64,000 nt of DNA from Candidatus Izimoplasma sp. HR2 (lineage in GTDB: Bacteria; Bacillota_I; Bacilli_A; Izemoplasmatales; Izemoplasmataceae). Below the pieces are notes generated by a model. The model was not told where the DNA came from and did no database searches. It saw only the letters and a list, made by a program, of their open reading frames with translations. A program made the translations under genes and the position numbers. The DNA lies in NCBI GenBank assembly GCA_000753575.1, contig JRFF01000022.1, forward strand, positions 161,583 to 225,582, given 5' to 3'. Positions 27,563-37,566 of this stretch are shown piece after piece. How positions within the stretch are numbered: the stretch's first letter is position 1; every line of letters begins with the position of its first letter.

Positions 27563-27692
27563 ATTAAAATGTGGTACTATCGAAAGATGGTGCCTTTTTT
27601 GACATATTTATGTTAAAATATTATTGTACATAATTATGGAAAAATGATTTGTATCTATAAATATTTTAAAAATTTAAATAGCGAGGTGTATT

Positions 27693-28418
27693 ATGAGTTT
27701 ATTAGATAAATCAAAAGAAAAGTTTATTCAAATATTATTAGAAAATAATTTGATGAATGAAGAGATTGAAATTATCTCTGCTAAAACATTAACTCCTTAC
27801 CAAGCGGTTGGGCAACCTGAAAGAGATGATTACCCTATATTAAAAGGTAAAGAAGTATTAATTGAAGCAACTTTTAAAAACAGTAAAGGACAAGCTTATA
27901 CAGATGAACCAGGAAGTTATAAAGGTAAATTAAAAGATATTCTTGATTTAGAATTAACTAATAATTTTGAACGTGCAATTCTTATTGCTACGATGAATAC
28001 AGTTTTAAAGTATTTAGGATTAATTGGAGCAACAATACATTGTAAGAATGAAGAACTAGGAATATGTGCAAATCAATTAGTAAATTATATAGGTGAACAT
28101 CATGGTAATCCTAGTATTGGACTTATTGGGTTACAACCAGGAATGGCTCAAGCACTATCAAAAAGTTTTAGTATTAGAATAGTAGACTTAGATAAAGATA
28201 ACTTTAATAAAGTATTTAATGATGCTGTAGTTGAAGGACCCGGAGCTACAGAAGACATTATAGAAAATTGTGAATTAATTGTAGCAACAGGATCAACTGT
28301 AGTGAATGATACAATAGATGAGTTATTAAGTGAAAAAGATGTAATATTTTATGGAACAACAGTAGCAGCTATAGCATATCTAAATGATTTAACAAGATTT
28401 TGTTATTCAGCTGAATAG
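27693..28418 (+). CDS. DUF4213/DUF364-like Rossmann protein
   Basis: VGLIGLQPGMAQALSKSFSIRIVDLDKDN; ENCELIVATGSTVVNDTIDELL. Confidence 0.65.
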   Translation: MSLLDKSKEKFIQILLENNLMNEEIEIISAKTLTPYQAVGQPERDDYPILKGKEVLIEATFKNSKGQAYTDEPGSYKGKLKDILDLELTNNFERAILIATMNTVLKYLGLIGATIHCKNEELGICANQLVNYIGEHHGNPSIGLIGLQPGMAQALSKSFSIRIVDLDKDNFNKVFNDAVVEGPGATEDIIENCELIVATGSTVVNDTIDELLSEKDVIFYGTTVAAIAYLNDLTRFCYSAE

Positions 28419-28444
28419 CTAATTATATATAAGTAGGTGAGAAG

Positions 28445-29017
28445 ATGTATTTTGAAGAGTTTAAGAGTTATTTACCACAATGTGAACAAGAAGTAATAGA
28501 TAAAAAAGCAATATTAAGTTTTATTAATAATAATAAAGATTGTCTTAATAGAACAAACTTAGTAGCTCACATAACATCATCAGCTATAGTAGTAAATAAA
28601 ATGATGGATAAAGTTTTGTTTATCCATCATAATATATATAATTCTTGGGGTTGGGTTGGTGGACATAACGATGGCAATCCTAATCTACTAGAAGTAGCAG
28701 TTAAAGAAGCTAAAGAAGAAACAGGTGTTAACAATATAACTATATATAATGAAGATATTATTGGGATAGATATTATACAAGTTGAAAATCATATAAAGAA
28801 TGGTAAATTTGTAGGAGATCACTTACATTTAAATGCTACATACTTGTTAATCGCAAATGAGTTTGAAAAACTAATTGTTAAAGAAGATGAAAACTCAGAT
28901 GTAAAATGGTTTTATATTGATGAGGTTATAAACTATGTAACTGAAGAAAGAATTAAAGATGTTTATAATAAGTTATTTGCTAGAATAAAAGAGATAGCAA
29001 AGTCAATGACTAAGTAG
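28445..29017 (+). CDS. NUDIX hydrolase
   Basis: GWVGGHNDGNPNLLEVAVKEAKEETGV Nudix box. Confidence 0.9.
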   Translation: MYFEEFKSYLPQCEQEVIDKKAILSFINNNKDCLNRTNLVAHITSSAIVVNKMMDKVLFIHHNIYNSWGWVGGHNDGNPNLLEVAVKEAKEETGVNNITIYNEDIIGIDIIQVENHIKNGKFVGDHLHLNATYLLIANEFEKLIVKEDENSDVKWFYIDEVINYVTEERIKDVYNKLFARIKEIAKSMTK

Positions 29018-29084
29018 ATACCTCGAGATTTTTAAATATGTATGCTATAATAATTACATAATAAAGATGAAAGGAAGTAATATT

Positions 29085-29333
29085 ATGGTAACAGTTAGAT
29101 TTTTACATTTACTTAGAAGTAAATATCAACAACATACTTTTGAAGTTAAACCTGGAACTATCAATGAAATAATCTCAGAATTAAAGGGAATACTTCCTAA
29201 TTTAGATTTAAAGGATTTTGAACAAGCTGTAGTCTTTGTTAATATTGATAAAGTAGTACATCCAGCAAGATTTAATGAACCTATTAATGATGGGGATGAT
29301 GTTGTCTTTACTCATTTTGTTGGTGGAGGATAA
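29085..29333 (+). CDS. MoaD/ThiS-family sulfur carrier
   Basis: C-terminal ...DDVVFTHFVGGG; ubiquitin-like length. Confidence 0.8.
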   Translation: MVTVRFLHLLRSKYQQHTFEVKPGTINEIISELKGILPNLDLKDFEQAVVFVNIDKVVHPARFNEPINDGDDVVFTHFVGGG

Positions 29334-29342
29334 AAACAATAC

Positions 29343-29374
29343 TATAAACGACCTTTTAGGTCGTTTTTTTGCAG
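29343..29374 (+). terminator. Terminator
   Basis: AAACGACCTTTTAGGTCGTTTTTTTG. Confidence 0.85.
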
Positions 29375-29447
29375 TATTATACTCTATTATGTGAATTATA
29401 ATAAGTATGGTATAATAAGTAATAAATATAAAAAGGAGTGGAGTAAA

Positions 29448-30050
29448 TTGGACATAAAATTACGTACAAAAAAAGGAAGCAAAGTTGTTTCATTACAAGA
29501 AATTCCAGGTGTTCTTTATGGAAAAGGTATTGATTCAAAATCAGTAAAAGCACAAAGATCTGAATTCATTCATTGTTACTTAGAAAATGGTAAATCGAAA
29601 ACTTTCGAAATTAAATTAGAAGGTAAAAAACATCTTGTTTATATAAAAGATATACATACTTCTCATCTTAACTATAATCAAGTTACTCATTTTGACTTAT
29701 TAAAAGTATCTCTTGATGATACTCTAGTTTCAAATATAAACTTAGAGTTATTAAATGCTGACGCAGTTAAGAAAAAAGGATTAGATATAAATATAATCTT
29801 AAATACACTTGATATTGAGTATGCGGTAGGTAAAGGGATATCTCATTTAGAATTAGATGTTTCAAGCTTAGAAGAAAACGATTCACTTCTTGTTAAAGAT
29901 ATCGTATTGCCTGAAGGTATAAAAGTTCTTCAAGATCCGGAAGATGTAGTAGTAAGTGCTTCTATGCATCGTGAAATAATTGAAGAAGAAGAAACAGAAG
30001 AACAAGATGAAGTTACTGAAGTTGAAGTAATAAAACAACAAGACGAATAG
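29448..30050 (+). CDS. rplY: 50S ribosomal protein L25/Ctc family
   Basis: IPGVLYGKGIDSKSVKAQRSEF...THFDLLKVSLDDTL; TTG start after aaggagtgga. Confidence 0.85.
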   Translation: MDIKLRTKKGSKVVSLQEIPGVLYGKGIDSKSVKAQRSEFIHCYLENGKSKTFEIKLEGKKHLVYIKDIHTSHLNYNQVTHFDLLKVSLDDTLVSNINLELLNADAVKKKGLDINIILNTLDIEYAVGKGISHLELDVSSLEENDSLLVKDIVLPEGIKVLQDPEDVVVSASMHREIIEEEETEEQDEVTEVEVIKQQDE

Positions 30051-30241
30051 AATAAATAATTAAATCAAACAACACTTTATACTATTAAGTGTTGTTTTTT
30101 TTATTTTTATGGGAGATAAGAATTAAACTTTGTAGGATGTCGTGTACTACTTGTGGTTCTTATTTAAACTTAGTTGACTAGTAAAAATTCAAATGTTATA
30201 ATTTAATAGTTACTAAAGACATGTAAATACAATAAGATAGG

Positions 30242-31012
30242 ATGATTTTTATGATAGATATATTTACTATAAATCATTATTTATGGGTAATAACTGCATT
30301 TTTAATTATAGTTGTAGTTCATCATGGTTTTAAATCAAAATCAGATAAATTCAAGTATTGGTTTTTATTCTCTTTAACAATTTTAGCTTGGTTAGTACAT
30401 TTTTCTCGTATTATTTATTCTGATAATTTAAGAACTTACCAACTATTTTTTACTAATTTATGTGGTTTATCTACATTGCTTTACCCGTTTTTATTTTTAT
30501 CGAAATCAAAACTTGCAAAAGATTATATGTATTATGTTGGAGGATTTTTCGCATTCTTATCACTTGGTTATCCATATACAGTAGAAGGAGATCCTATATT
30601 TGCATTTAACTCAATTAGATTTTTCTTTGCACATCTAATACTTATAATGGTTCCTATACTTTTGGCTTCATGGAAATTACATATACCGAACGTTAAGAAT
30701 TTAGGATGGATGTTTCTATTTGTGTTAATGGGTGCAGTTTATAATATGGCACTTTCAGCATTTTTTCTTGAAACTGGTCTTAAACCCTATTTAGAAAATT
30801 ATATGGGAGTTTGGGGTAATGATGACGATGTATTTAGTGATGTGGCACTAATATTTGCACCTTGGGCAACGTATGAAACTGAATTTAATGGTATTCTAAC
30901 TGAAAGACCAATACCGTTTGTCTATATGCTTCCAAGTACTATTTTATTCGCATTTCCTATTTGGTTTGGTATGTCTATTCCATTTATTAATTTTAAAAAG
31001 AGCAAAGGATAG
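30242..31012 (+). CDS. TIGR02206-family membrane protein
   Basis: Multi-TM, KYWFLFSLTILAWLVHFSRII, paralog of 32809-33603. Confidence 0.75.
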   Translation: MIFMIDIFTINHYLWVITAFLIIVVVHHGFKSKSDKFKYWFLFSLTILAWLVHFSRIIYSDNLRTYQLFFTNLCGLSTLLYPFLFLSKSKLAKDYMYYVGGFFAFLSLGYPYTVEGDPIFAFNSIRFFFAHLILIMVPILLASWKLHIPNVKNLGWMFLFVLMGAVYNMALSAFFLETGLKPYLENYMGVWGNDDDVFSDVALIFAPWATYETEFNGILTERPIPFVYMLPSTILFAFPIWFGMSIPFINFKKSKG

Positions 31013-31104
31013 AAATTCTATCCTTTTTTTTGTAAAAAAAAGAACTAATTTGTAGGAATTTTCTAACTGTTGTGGTAGTATTTATAAGGCTAGGAGTTGA
31101 TAGT

Positions 31105-32724
31105 ATGATCACAGTATCAAATTTAGATTTAATATTTTCTGATAAGAAAATATTTGAAGATGTAAATATTAAATTTATACCAGGTAATTGCTATGGTGTA
31201 ATAGGGGCTAATGGGTCCGGTAAGTCTACTTTCTTAAAGATTCTTTCAGGAGATAAAGAGTCTACTAGAGGAGACATAATTATTGAAAAAGGAAATAGAA
31301 TGGCAGTATTAAAACAAGATCATTATGAATATGATGATTTTGGTGTTATTGAGACTGTTATTATGGGACATAAAAGATTATTTGACATAATGAAAGAAAA
31401 AGAAGAGTTATATGCAAGAGATCCATTCACTGATGAAGATGGAATGAAATCTGCCGAACTTGAAATTGAGTTTGCTGAACTTGATGGATGGAATGCTGAA
31501 GTTGAAGCTGAGAAGTTATTAAATGGATTGAAAGTAAATAGTGATAACTTCGATAAAAAGATGAGTGAAGTAATTGGGCAAGATAAAGTTAAGATATTGT
31601 TAGCTCAAGCATTATTTGGTGATCCTGACATTTTATTACTAGATGAACCTACAAACCACCTTGACTTTGAAGCAATTGATTGGCTTGAAAATTTCTTACT
31701 AGATTTTGATAAGACAGTTATTACAGTATCACATGATAGACATTTCTTAAATAAAGTATGTACTCATATGGTTGATATAGATTATTATGCAGTTAAGCTA
31801 TATCCAGGTAACTATGATTTCTGGAAACAGTCATCAGAATTAGCTCAAAGATTAATGCTTGCTTCTAATAAGAAAAAAGAAGATAAAATTAAAGAATTAA
31901 AAGCATTTATAGCTAGATTTAGCGCTAATGCTTCAAAATCTTCTCAAGCAACTTCAAGAAAAAAATCTTTAGAGAAAATTAATCTTGATGAAATAGTACC
32001 TTCATCAAGAAAATATCCTTTTGTAGGATTTGATATAGAACGAAATCTTGGTAAAGATGTACTAGCAGTAGAAAATTTATCAGCTTCATTTGAAGGTAAA
32101 AAGATATTTGAGAATGTATCGTTTGTTGTTAGTAGAGATGATAAAGTAGCTATTACAGGAAAAGATGATTTGACTAAAACATTATTACTAAAAGTACTAG
32201 AAGGTGAAGTTGAACCAGATACTGGGACAATTAAATGGGGACAAACTGTAACTCACTCTTTATTACCACTTGATAATACAGATTACTTTATTGATCCAAA
32301 ACTATCTTTAATTGATTGGCTTAGACAATATTCAAAAGACCCTCATGAATCATATATTAGAGGATTTCTTGGTAGAATGTTATTTAGTGGTGATCAAGTA
32401 TTTAAAAAAGTTCAGTATCTATCTGGTGGAGAGAAGATGCGTTGTATGTTATCTAAGTTAATGTTATCTGAAGTTAATACATTATTAATGGATCAACCTA
32501 CAAACCATTTAGACTTAGAATCAATTTCATCTGTAAATACAGGATTAAAAGAATATAAAGGTTCTTTATTATTAATATCACACGATCATAGACTATTAAA
32601 TACAGTTACTAATAAAGTAGTGGAAGTTGGAGATTTAGGTTCTTATACTTTTGAAGGATCATTTGATAATTTCTTAGGTAGTGAAAAAGCTAAAGAACAA
32701 GTTTTAAAATTATATAAAGATTAA
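31105..32724 (+). CDS. ABC-F family ATP-binding protein
   Basis: GANGSGKSTFLK, LLDEPTNHLDFE, LSGGEKMRCMLSKLML, DQPTNHLDLES. Confidence 0.93.
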   Translation: MITVSNLDLIFSDKKIFEDVNIKFIPGNCYGVIGANGSGKSTFLKILSGDKESTRGDIIIEKGNRMAVLKQDHYEYDDFGVIETVIMGHKRLFDIMKEKEELYARDPFTDEDGMKSAELEIEFAELDGWNAEVEAEKLLNGLKVNSDNFDKKMSEVIGQDKVKILLAQALFGDPDILLLDEPTNHLDFEAIDWLENFLLDFDKTVITVSHDRHFLNKVCTHMVDIDYYAVKLYPGNYDFWKQSSELAQRLMLASNKKKEDKIKELKAFIARFSANASKSSQATSRKKSLEKINLDEIVPSSRKYPFVGFDIERNLGKDVLAVENLSASFEGKKIFENVSFVVSRDDKVAITGKDDLTKTLLLKVLEGEVEPDTGTIKWGQTVTHSLLPLDNTDYFIDPKLSLIDWLRQYSKDPHESYIRGFLGRMLFSGDQVFKKVQYLSGGEKMRCMLSKLMLSEVNTLLMDQPTNHLDLESISSVNTGLKEYKGSLLLISHDHRLLNTVTNKVVEVGDLGSYTFEGSFDNFLGSEKAKEQVLKLYKD

Positions 32725-32811
32725 ATAAAATGCATTCCAAAAAGGAATGTATTTTTTTATAAAAATTTATAGTATAATTATATAGACAAGCATTTTAATA
32801 TTTATGACTTG

Positions 32812-33603
32812 GAGGGATATATTATGCTAGATATGTTTAGTTTAAATCACTTATTTTATACTGGATTAGTGCCTTTACTAATTATTGGATTATACTATGC
32901 TTTTAAAAACAGATCTAATAGTTTTAAATATTGGTTTCTTTTCAGCTTAACAATTTTAGCTTGGGTAATTCATTTTTCTAGATATTGGCTAGAACCTGAT
33001 TTAAAAACGTATGAATTATTTTTTACTGATTTATGTGGTTTCTCAACTTTAGTTTATCCATTCTTTATGTTATCTAAGAATAAGATATTAAAAGATTATA
33101 TGTATTATCTAGGTGCTGTATTTGCATTCTCTTCACTTCTATATCCGAATAATATAGCAGGTGATACACTATTTGCTTATAACACCATTAGATTCTTCTT
33201 TGCACATGTAATATTAGTTGGAGTTCCATTATTATTAATAGCATGGAAATTACATGTTCCTAGTATTAAACATTTGGGGTATATGTTCTTACTTTTAATG
33301 TTTGCGGCGATGTATAATATGGCTTTAACAGCCTTCTTTGTAGAAGTAGGTTTAAGAAACTATTTTCCAAATTATATGGGTATTTGGGGTAGTGGTAATG
33401 ATGTGTATGTCTTATTTGAATCAGCAGCACCATGGATTACTTATCAAAAAGAAATAAATGGAGTATTAGTAGAAAGACCAATTCCATTTGTCTATATAAT
33501 TCCAGGAGCATTCTTATTCTATATGTCTCTATGGAGTATAATGTCTTTACCTTTTATTAATATAAAAGAAGTTATAAGTAAATTAAAAGCAAAAATCAAT
33601 TGA
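32812..33603 (+). CDS. TIGR02206-family membrane protein
   Basis: KYWFLFSLTILAWVIHFSRYW; paralog of 30242-31012. Confidence 0.75.
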   Translation, partial: EGYIMLDMFSLNHLFYTGLVPLLIIGLYYAFKNRSNSFKYWFLFSLTILAWVIHFSRYWLEPDLKTYELFFTDLCGFSTLVYPFFMLSKNKILKDYMYYLGAVFAFSSLLYPNNIAGDTLFAYNTIRFFFAHVILVGVPLLLIAWKLHVPSIKHLGYMFLLLMFAAMYNMALTAFFVEVGLRNYFPNYMGIWGSGNDVYVLFESAAPWITYQKEINGVLVERPIPFVYIIPGAFLFYMSLWSIMSLPFINIKEVISKLKAKIN

Positions 33604-33756
33604 TTCTTGCTTTTTTATTTCACTTTTAGGTTGAGTATGTTATTTCTCTTAATAAAGAGAAGAAGTAATAAAATTCAACCTTAGGTTTAGATAATTAAAC
33701 CACAAAGTTATACAAATAATATTAATTGTATTGTATTATGAAAGTGAGGTGGTAAT

Positions 33757-34329
33757 ATGTTAGAAAATAAAACTGCATATTTACTTACAAAATTACGTAA
33801 AGATAACAATTATACACAAACAGACTTATCAGAAAAGTTAGGAGTATCATATCAAGCTGTCAGTAAATGGGAAAGAGGAGAGAATCTTCCTGATTCACTA
33901 TTGTTACTAGAAATCGCAAAACTCTATGATATTACTGTTGATGAAATACTAAAAGGGAAGCTCATTGTAAGAGAATATAAAAAGGTTTTATCAAAAAGAA
34001 ACAAGTTGATTATGATATCAGCAATTGTATTGCTAATTCTTTCACCAATTTCAGTCTTTATATTTGGATATGAAAACTATAACACTTATACAATTATAAT
34101 ATTGAGTATAGCTGCACTATCAGTAGCTATGTTATTATTCGTTAGTTTTGATATGGGTGGTTATAATTTTAATTCTGAAGCGAGTAAAGAGGAAAAAAGA
34201 CAAGAAGATATGGTGTACTCAGCATGTGCTGGTATATTTCTTATACTAGGTTTAGTATTTAATTTATGGTACATTGCTTGGGTAGTATTTATATTTGGAT
34301 ATGTAGTAACTTTATATCTTAAAAAATAA
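33757..34329 (+). CDS. XRE-family regulator with C-terminal TM domain
   Basis: LRKDNNYTQTDLSEKLGVSYQAVSKWERGENLPDSLLLLEIAKLYDITVDEIL. Confidence 0.9.
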   Translation: MLENKTAYLLTKLRKDNNYTQTDLSEKLGVSYQAVSKWERGENLPDSLLLLEIAKLYDITVDEILKGKLIVREYKKVLSKRNKLIMISAIVLLILSPISVFIFGYENYNTYTIIILSIAALSVAMLLFVSFDMGGYNFNSEASKEEKRQEDMVYSACAGIFLILGLVFNLWYIAWVVFIFGYVVTLYLKK

Positions 34330-34332
34330 CAA

Positions 34333-34366
34333 AAAAAGCAAGAATCAATTGATTCTTGCTTTTTAA
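34333..34366. terminator. Bidirectional terminator
   Basis: AAAAAGCAAGAATCAATTGATTCTTGCTTTTTA. Confidence 0.85.
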
Positions 34367-34369
34367 ATA

Positions 34370-34873
34370 CTATTTTTTACAATTCTTTCCACGATGTCTA
34401 GCAATTATCTTTGGAATATCATCGCTAGTTACTTTACCATTAAATTCGTCATTTACCATAATTACTGGAGCTTGAGCACAATCTCCAACACATCTAGTAT
34501 GAGCTAAAGTAAAACATCCATCTTCAGTTGTAGAACCATACTCAGTATCAAGTAAAGCTTCAACTCTTTCAACTAATCTTGAAGCTCCTTTAACATAACA
34601 TGCTGTACCTGTACAAACACCTAAGATATGTCTACCACTTGGTATTAAACTAAACATTGAATAAAATGATACTACACCGTTTATTTTAGCTGTAGTTATA
34701 TTCATTTCTTTACTAATAAATTCTTGAACTTCTACTGGAACACAACCGTATCTTTTTTGTGATTCTTGTAAGATTTGCATTAAAGGACTTTTTGTATCCC
34801 TGTATTTGTTTATAACTTCAATTTTAAATTCATTTAATTGTTCTTCTAATACATATATACTCATTTTACTCAC
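34370..34873 (-). CDS. NADH dehydrogenase subunit E-like (NuoE) 2Fe-2S protein
   Basis: GVVSFYSMFSLIPSGRHILGVCTGTACYVKGA...TRCVGDCAQAPVIMVND. Confidence 0.93.
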   Translation of the reverse strand: MSKMSIYVLEEQLNEFKIEVINKYRDTKSPLMQILQESQKRYGCVPVEVQEFISKEMNITTAKINGVVSFYSMFSLIPSGRHILGVCTGTACYVKGASRLVERVEALLDTEYGSTTEDGCFTLAHTRCVGDCAQAPVIMVNDEFNGKVTSDDIPKIIARHRGKNCKK

Positions 34874-37564
34874 CTATAACTTTCCATCAATCTGAACAGC
34901 GCAAACTTTAAGTTCAGGGATATTACATGTTGCGTCTAATTCAGTATTTGTTAACATATTTGCTCCATCAGCGAAATGGAATGGCATAAACATAACTCCG
35001 TCTCCGATTTTATCAGTTACGTGAACAACTGCTTTTGTTGTTCCACGTCTAGATGAAATACTAGCGTGATCCATGTGTTTAAGTTTATAACTTTCTGCCG
35101 TTTTTGGACTAATTTCAATAAAGTTTTCAGGAACTATCTCATTAATTTCTTCATTTTTTCCTGTCATTGAAATTGTATGGAAGTGATATAATACACGTCC
35201 TGTAGTAAGAACTATTGGGAAGTTTTCATCAGGTAATTCTTTAGCTTCTGCGAATTCTACTTCACTAAATAGACCTAGACCACGTGCGAACTTATCTTTG
35301 TGTAGGTACTTAGTACCAGGATGGTTATGGTCTAAAACTGGCCATTGTAATCCTAATTCTTGTATTCTATCATAACTAACCCCTCCGTAGATAGGAGTTA
35401 GAGTAGCAACTTCGTCCATAATTTCGCTTGGAGTTAATATAGGTTGATTGTATCCTATTTTATTCATGATTTCTTGAATGATTATATAATCAGCTTTACT
35501 ATCACCAACAGGTTTAATTGCTGGTCTTATCATTTGAACACGTCTTTCAGTATTAGTGAACGTTCCTTCTTTTTCTGCATATGAAGAAGCAGGTAAAATC
35601 ACGTCTGCCATTTCAGCAGTTTCAGTCATGAATAAGTCTTGAACTATTAAGAAGTCTAAGTTTCCTAATGATTTCTTAACATGTGTAGTATCTGGATCAC
35701 TTACTACAGGATTTTCACCCATAACATATAAGAATCTAATTTGGTCTTCATAAGCACCATCAAGTACATGAGGTAAGCTTAATCCAACTTTATTATCTAA
35801 TTTAACACCCCAAGCTTTTTCAAACTTAGCTCGTGCTTCATCATTAAATACTTTTTGATATCCAGGGAATACATCAGGTAATCCACCCATATCACAAGCA
35901 CCTTGAACATTATTTTGTCCACGTAGTGGGTTAATTCCACCAGATTCAATTCCTACATTACCGCATAGTAATGCTAAGTTAGCTATACTCTTAACATTGT
36001 TAGTACCTTGTGAATGTTGAGTAATACCCATAGCATAATATATTCCAGCTTTATTTCCAGCAGCATAAATTCTAGCTGCTTTTCTAATATCTTCTGCGTC
36101 TATACCACAAATTTCTGCGGCTTCTTCAATATCAGTGTTTAGTATTGTTTCTAAAGTAGTTTCAAAGTTTTCTGTTCTTTCTGAAATATAATCAATATCA
36201 TGAAGATTTTCATTATAAATTACTTTCATCATTGCGTTTAATAAAGGTACATTAGTTCCAGGTAATATTTTTAAGAATACATCAGCACCTTCAGCTAATT
36301 CAATTTCACGAGGATCAGCAACAATTATTTTAGAACCTTTAGCAATTGCTTGTTTCATAAATGAACCAATAACTGGATGAGTTTCAGTAGTATTAGATCC
36401 AATAACAAATATTACATCATGATCTTTTACTTCAGCGATACTATTAGTCATTGCACCACTACCTAAAGTAGTAGCTAGCCCAGCAACAGTAGAAGCATGG
36501 CATAGTCTAGCGCAGTGATCTACATTGTTTGTACCAATTGCTGCACGGAATAATTTTTGGAACATATAGTTTTCTTCATTAGTACATTTAGCACTCGCAA
36601 GACCTGCGAATGTTGCTGCACCGTATTTATCGTTTAATTCAGTATACTTACTAGCAATTAAATCATAAGCTTCATCCCATGAAGCTTCTCTAAATTCACC
36701 GTTTTCTTTAATTAAAGGTGTAGTTAATCTACCTTTATGGTTAATGAATTTATAAGCAAACTTACCTTTAACACATAATAATCCTTCATTAGGAGTTCCA
36801 GGAGCCGGGTCTATTCTAACGACTTGTTCTCCTTTAGTTACGATATCAAATTGACAACCAACACCGCAGTAAGGACATGTAGTTCTAGTTTTCTTAGTTT
36901 CCCAACTTCTAAACATTACATTACTTTTTTCCATTAATGCACCAGTTGGACAAACACTAACACAGTTACCACAACTAACACAATTTGATTGTTCCATACC
37001 ATTATCAAAAGCGAATGAAATAAATGTATCATGACCACGTTTGTTAAATCCTAAAGCTTCAACACCTTGAAGATCTTTACAGACATAAACACATTTACCA
37101 CATAAAATACATTTTTCAGGATCGATATAAAAGAATTTATTAGAATCATCAATACTAAAGTTTCTTTTATGTCCATCATATTCAGGAATAGAAGTTAAAT
37201 TATATTCATATGAATAATCTTGAAGTTTACAATCTCCATTAGCATCACATACAACGCAGTCATTTGGATGACTTGCCCAAGTTAATTCAAGAACATCTTT
37301 CCTAGCTTCCATAACTTCAGGTGAATGAGTTTTAATTTCCATTCCATCAGTTGCAGGAGTAGCACAACTAGCTAGTAGTCTATTTATTCCTTTAACTTCA
37401 ACAACACACATTCTACATGCACCTTCAGGTTTAATTCTTTCATCATGGCAAAATGTTGGAATATCTAATCCAAGTTCTACACAATAATCTAATATATTTT
37501 TACCTGCTTCAACAGATATTTCTTGATCGTTTATTTTTAAATTTATCATCTTCATCGTAGTCAC
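34874..37564 (-). CDS. fdhA: Formate dehydrogenase alpha subunit (molybdopterin/tungsten enzyme, Cys form)
   Basis: N-terminal 2Fe-2S and 4Fe-4S domains; TTCPYCGVGCQFD; DHCARLCHASTVAGL. Confidence 0.93.
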   Translation of the reverse strand: MTTMKMINLKINDQEISVEAGKNILDYCVELGLDIPTFCHDERIKPEGACRMCVVEVKGINRLLASCATPATDGMEIKTHSPEVMEARKDVLELTWASHPNDCVVCDANGDCKLQDYSYEYNLTSIPEYDGHKRNFSIDDSNKFFYIDPEKCILCGKCVYVCKDLQGVEALGFNKRGHDTFISFAFDNGMEQSNCVSCGNCVSVCPTGALMEKSNVMFRSWETKKTRTTCPYCGVGCQFDIVTKGEQVVRIDPAPGTPNEGLLCVKGKFAYKFINHKGRLTTPLIKENGEFREASWDEAYDLIASKYTELNDKYGAATFAGLASAKCTNEENYMFQKLFRAAIGTNNVDHCARLCHASTVAGLATTLGSGAMTNSIAEVKDHDVIFVIGSNTTETHPVIGSFMKQAIAKGSKIIVADPREIELAEGADVFLKILPGTNVPLLNAMMKVIYNENLHDIDYISERTENFETTLETILNTDIEEAAEICGIDAEDIRKAARIYAAGNKAGIYYAMGITQHSQGTNNVKSIANLALLCGNVGIESGGINPLRGQNNVQGACDMGGLPDVFPGYQKVFNDEARAKFEKAWGVKLDNKVGLSLPHVLDGAYEDQIRFLYVMGENPVVSDPDTTHVKKSLGNLDFLIVQDLFMTETAEMADVILPASSYAEKEGTFTNTERRVQMIRPAIKPVGDSKADYIIIQEIMNKIGYNQPILTPSEIMDEVATLTPIYGGVSYDRIQELGLQWPVLDHNHPGTKYLHKDKFARGLGLFSEVEFAEAKELPDENFPIVLTTGRVLYHFHTISMTGKNEEINEIVPENFIEISPKTAESYKLKHMDHASISSRRGTTKAVVHVTDKIGDGVMFMPFHFADGANMLTNTELDATCNIPELKVCAVQIDGKL

Positions 37565-37566
37565 CT

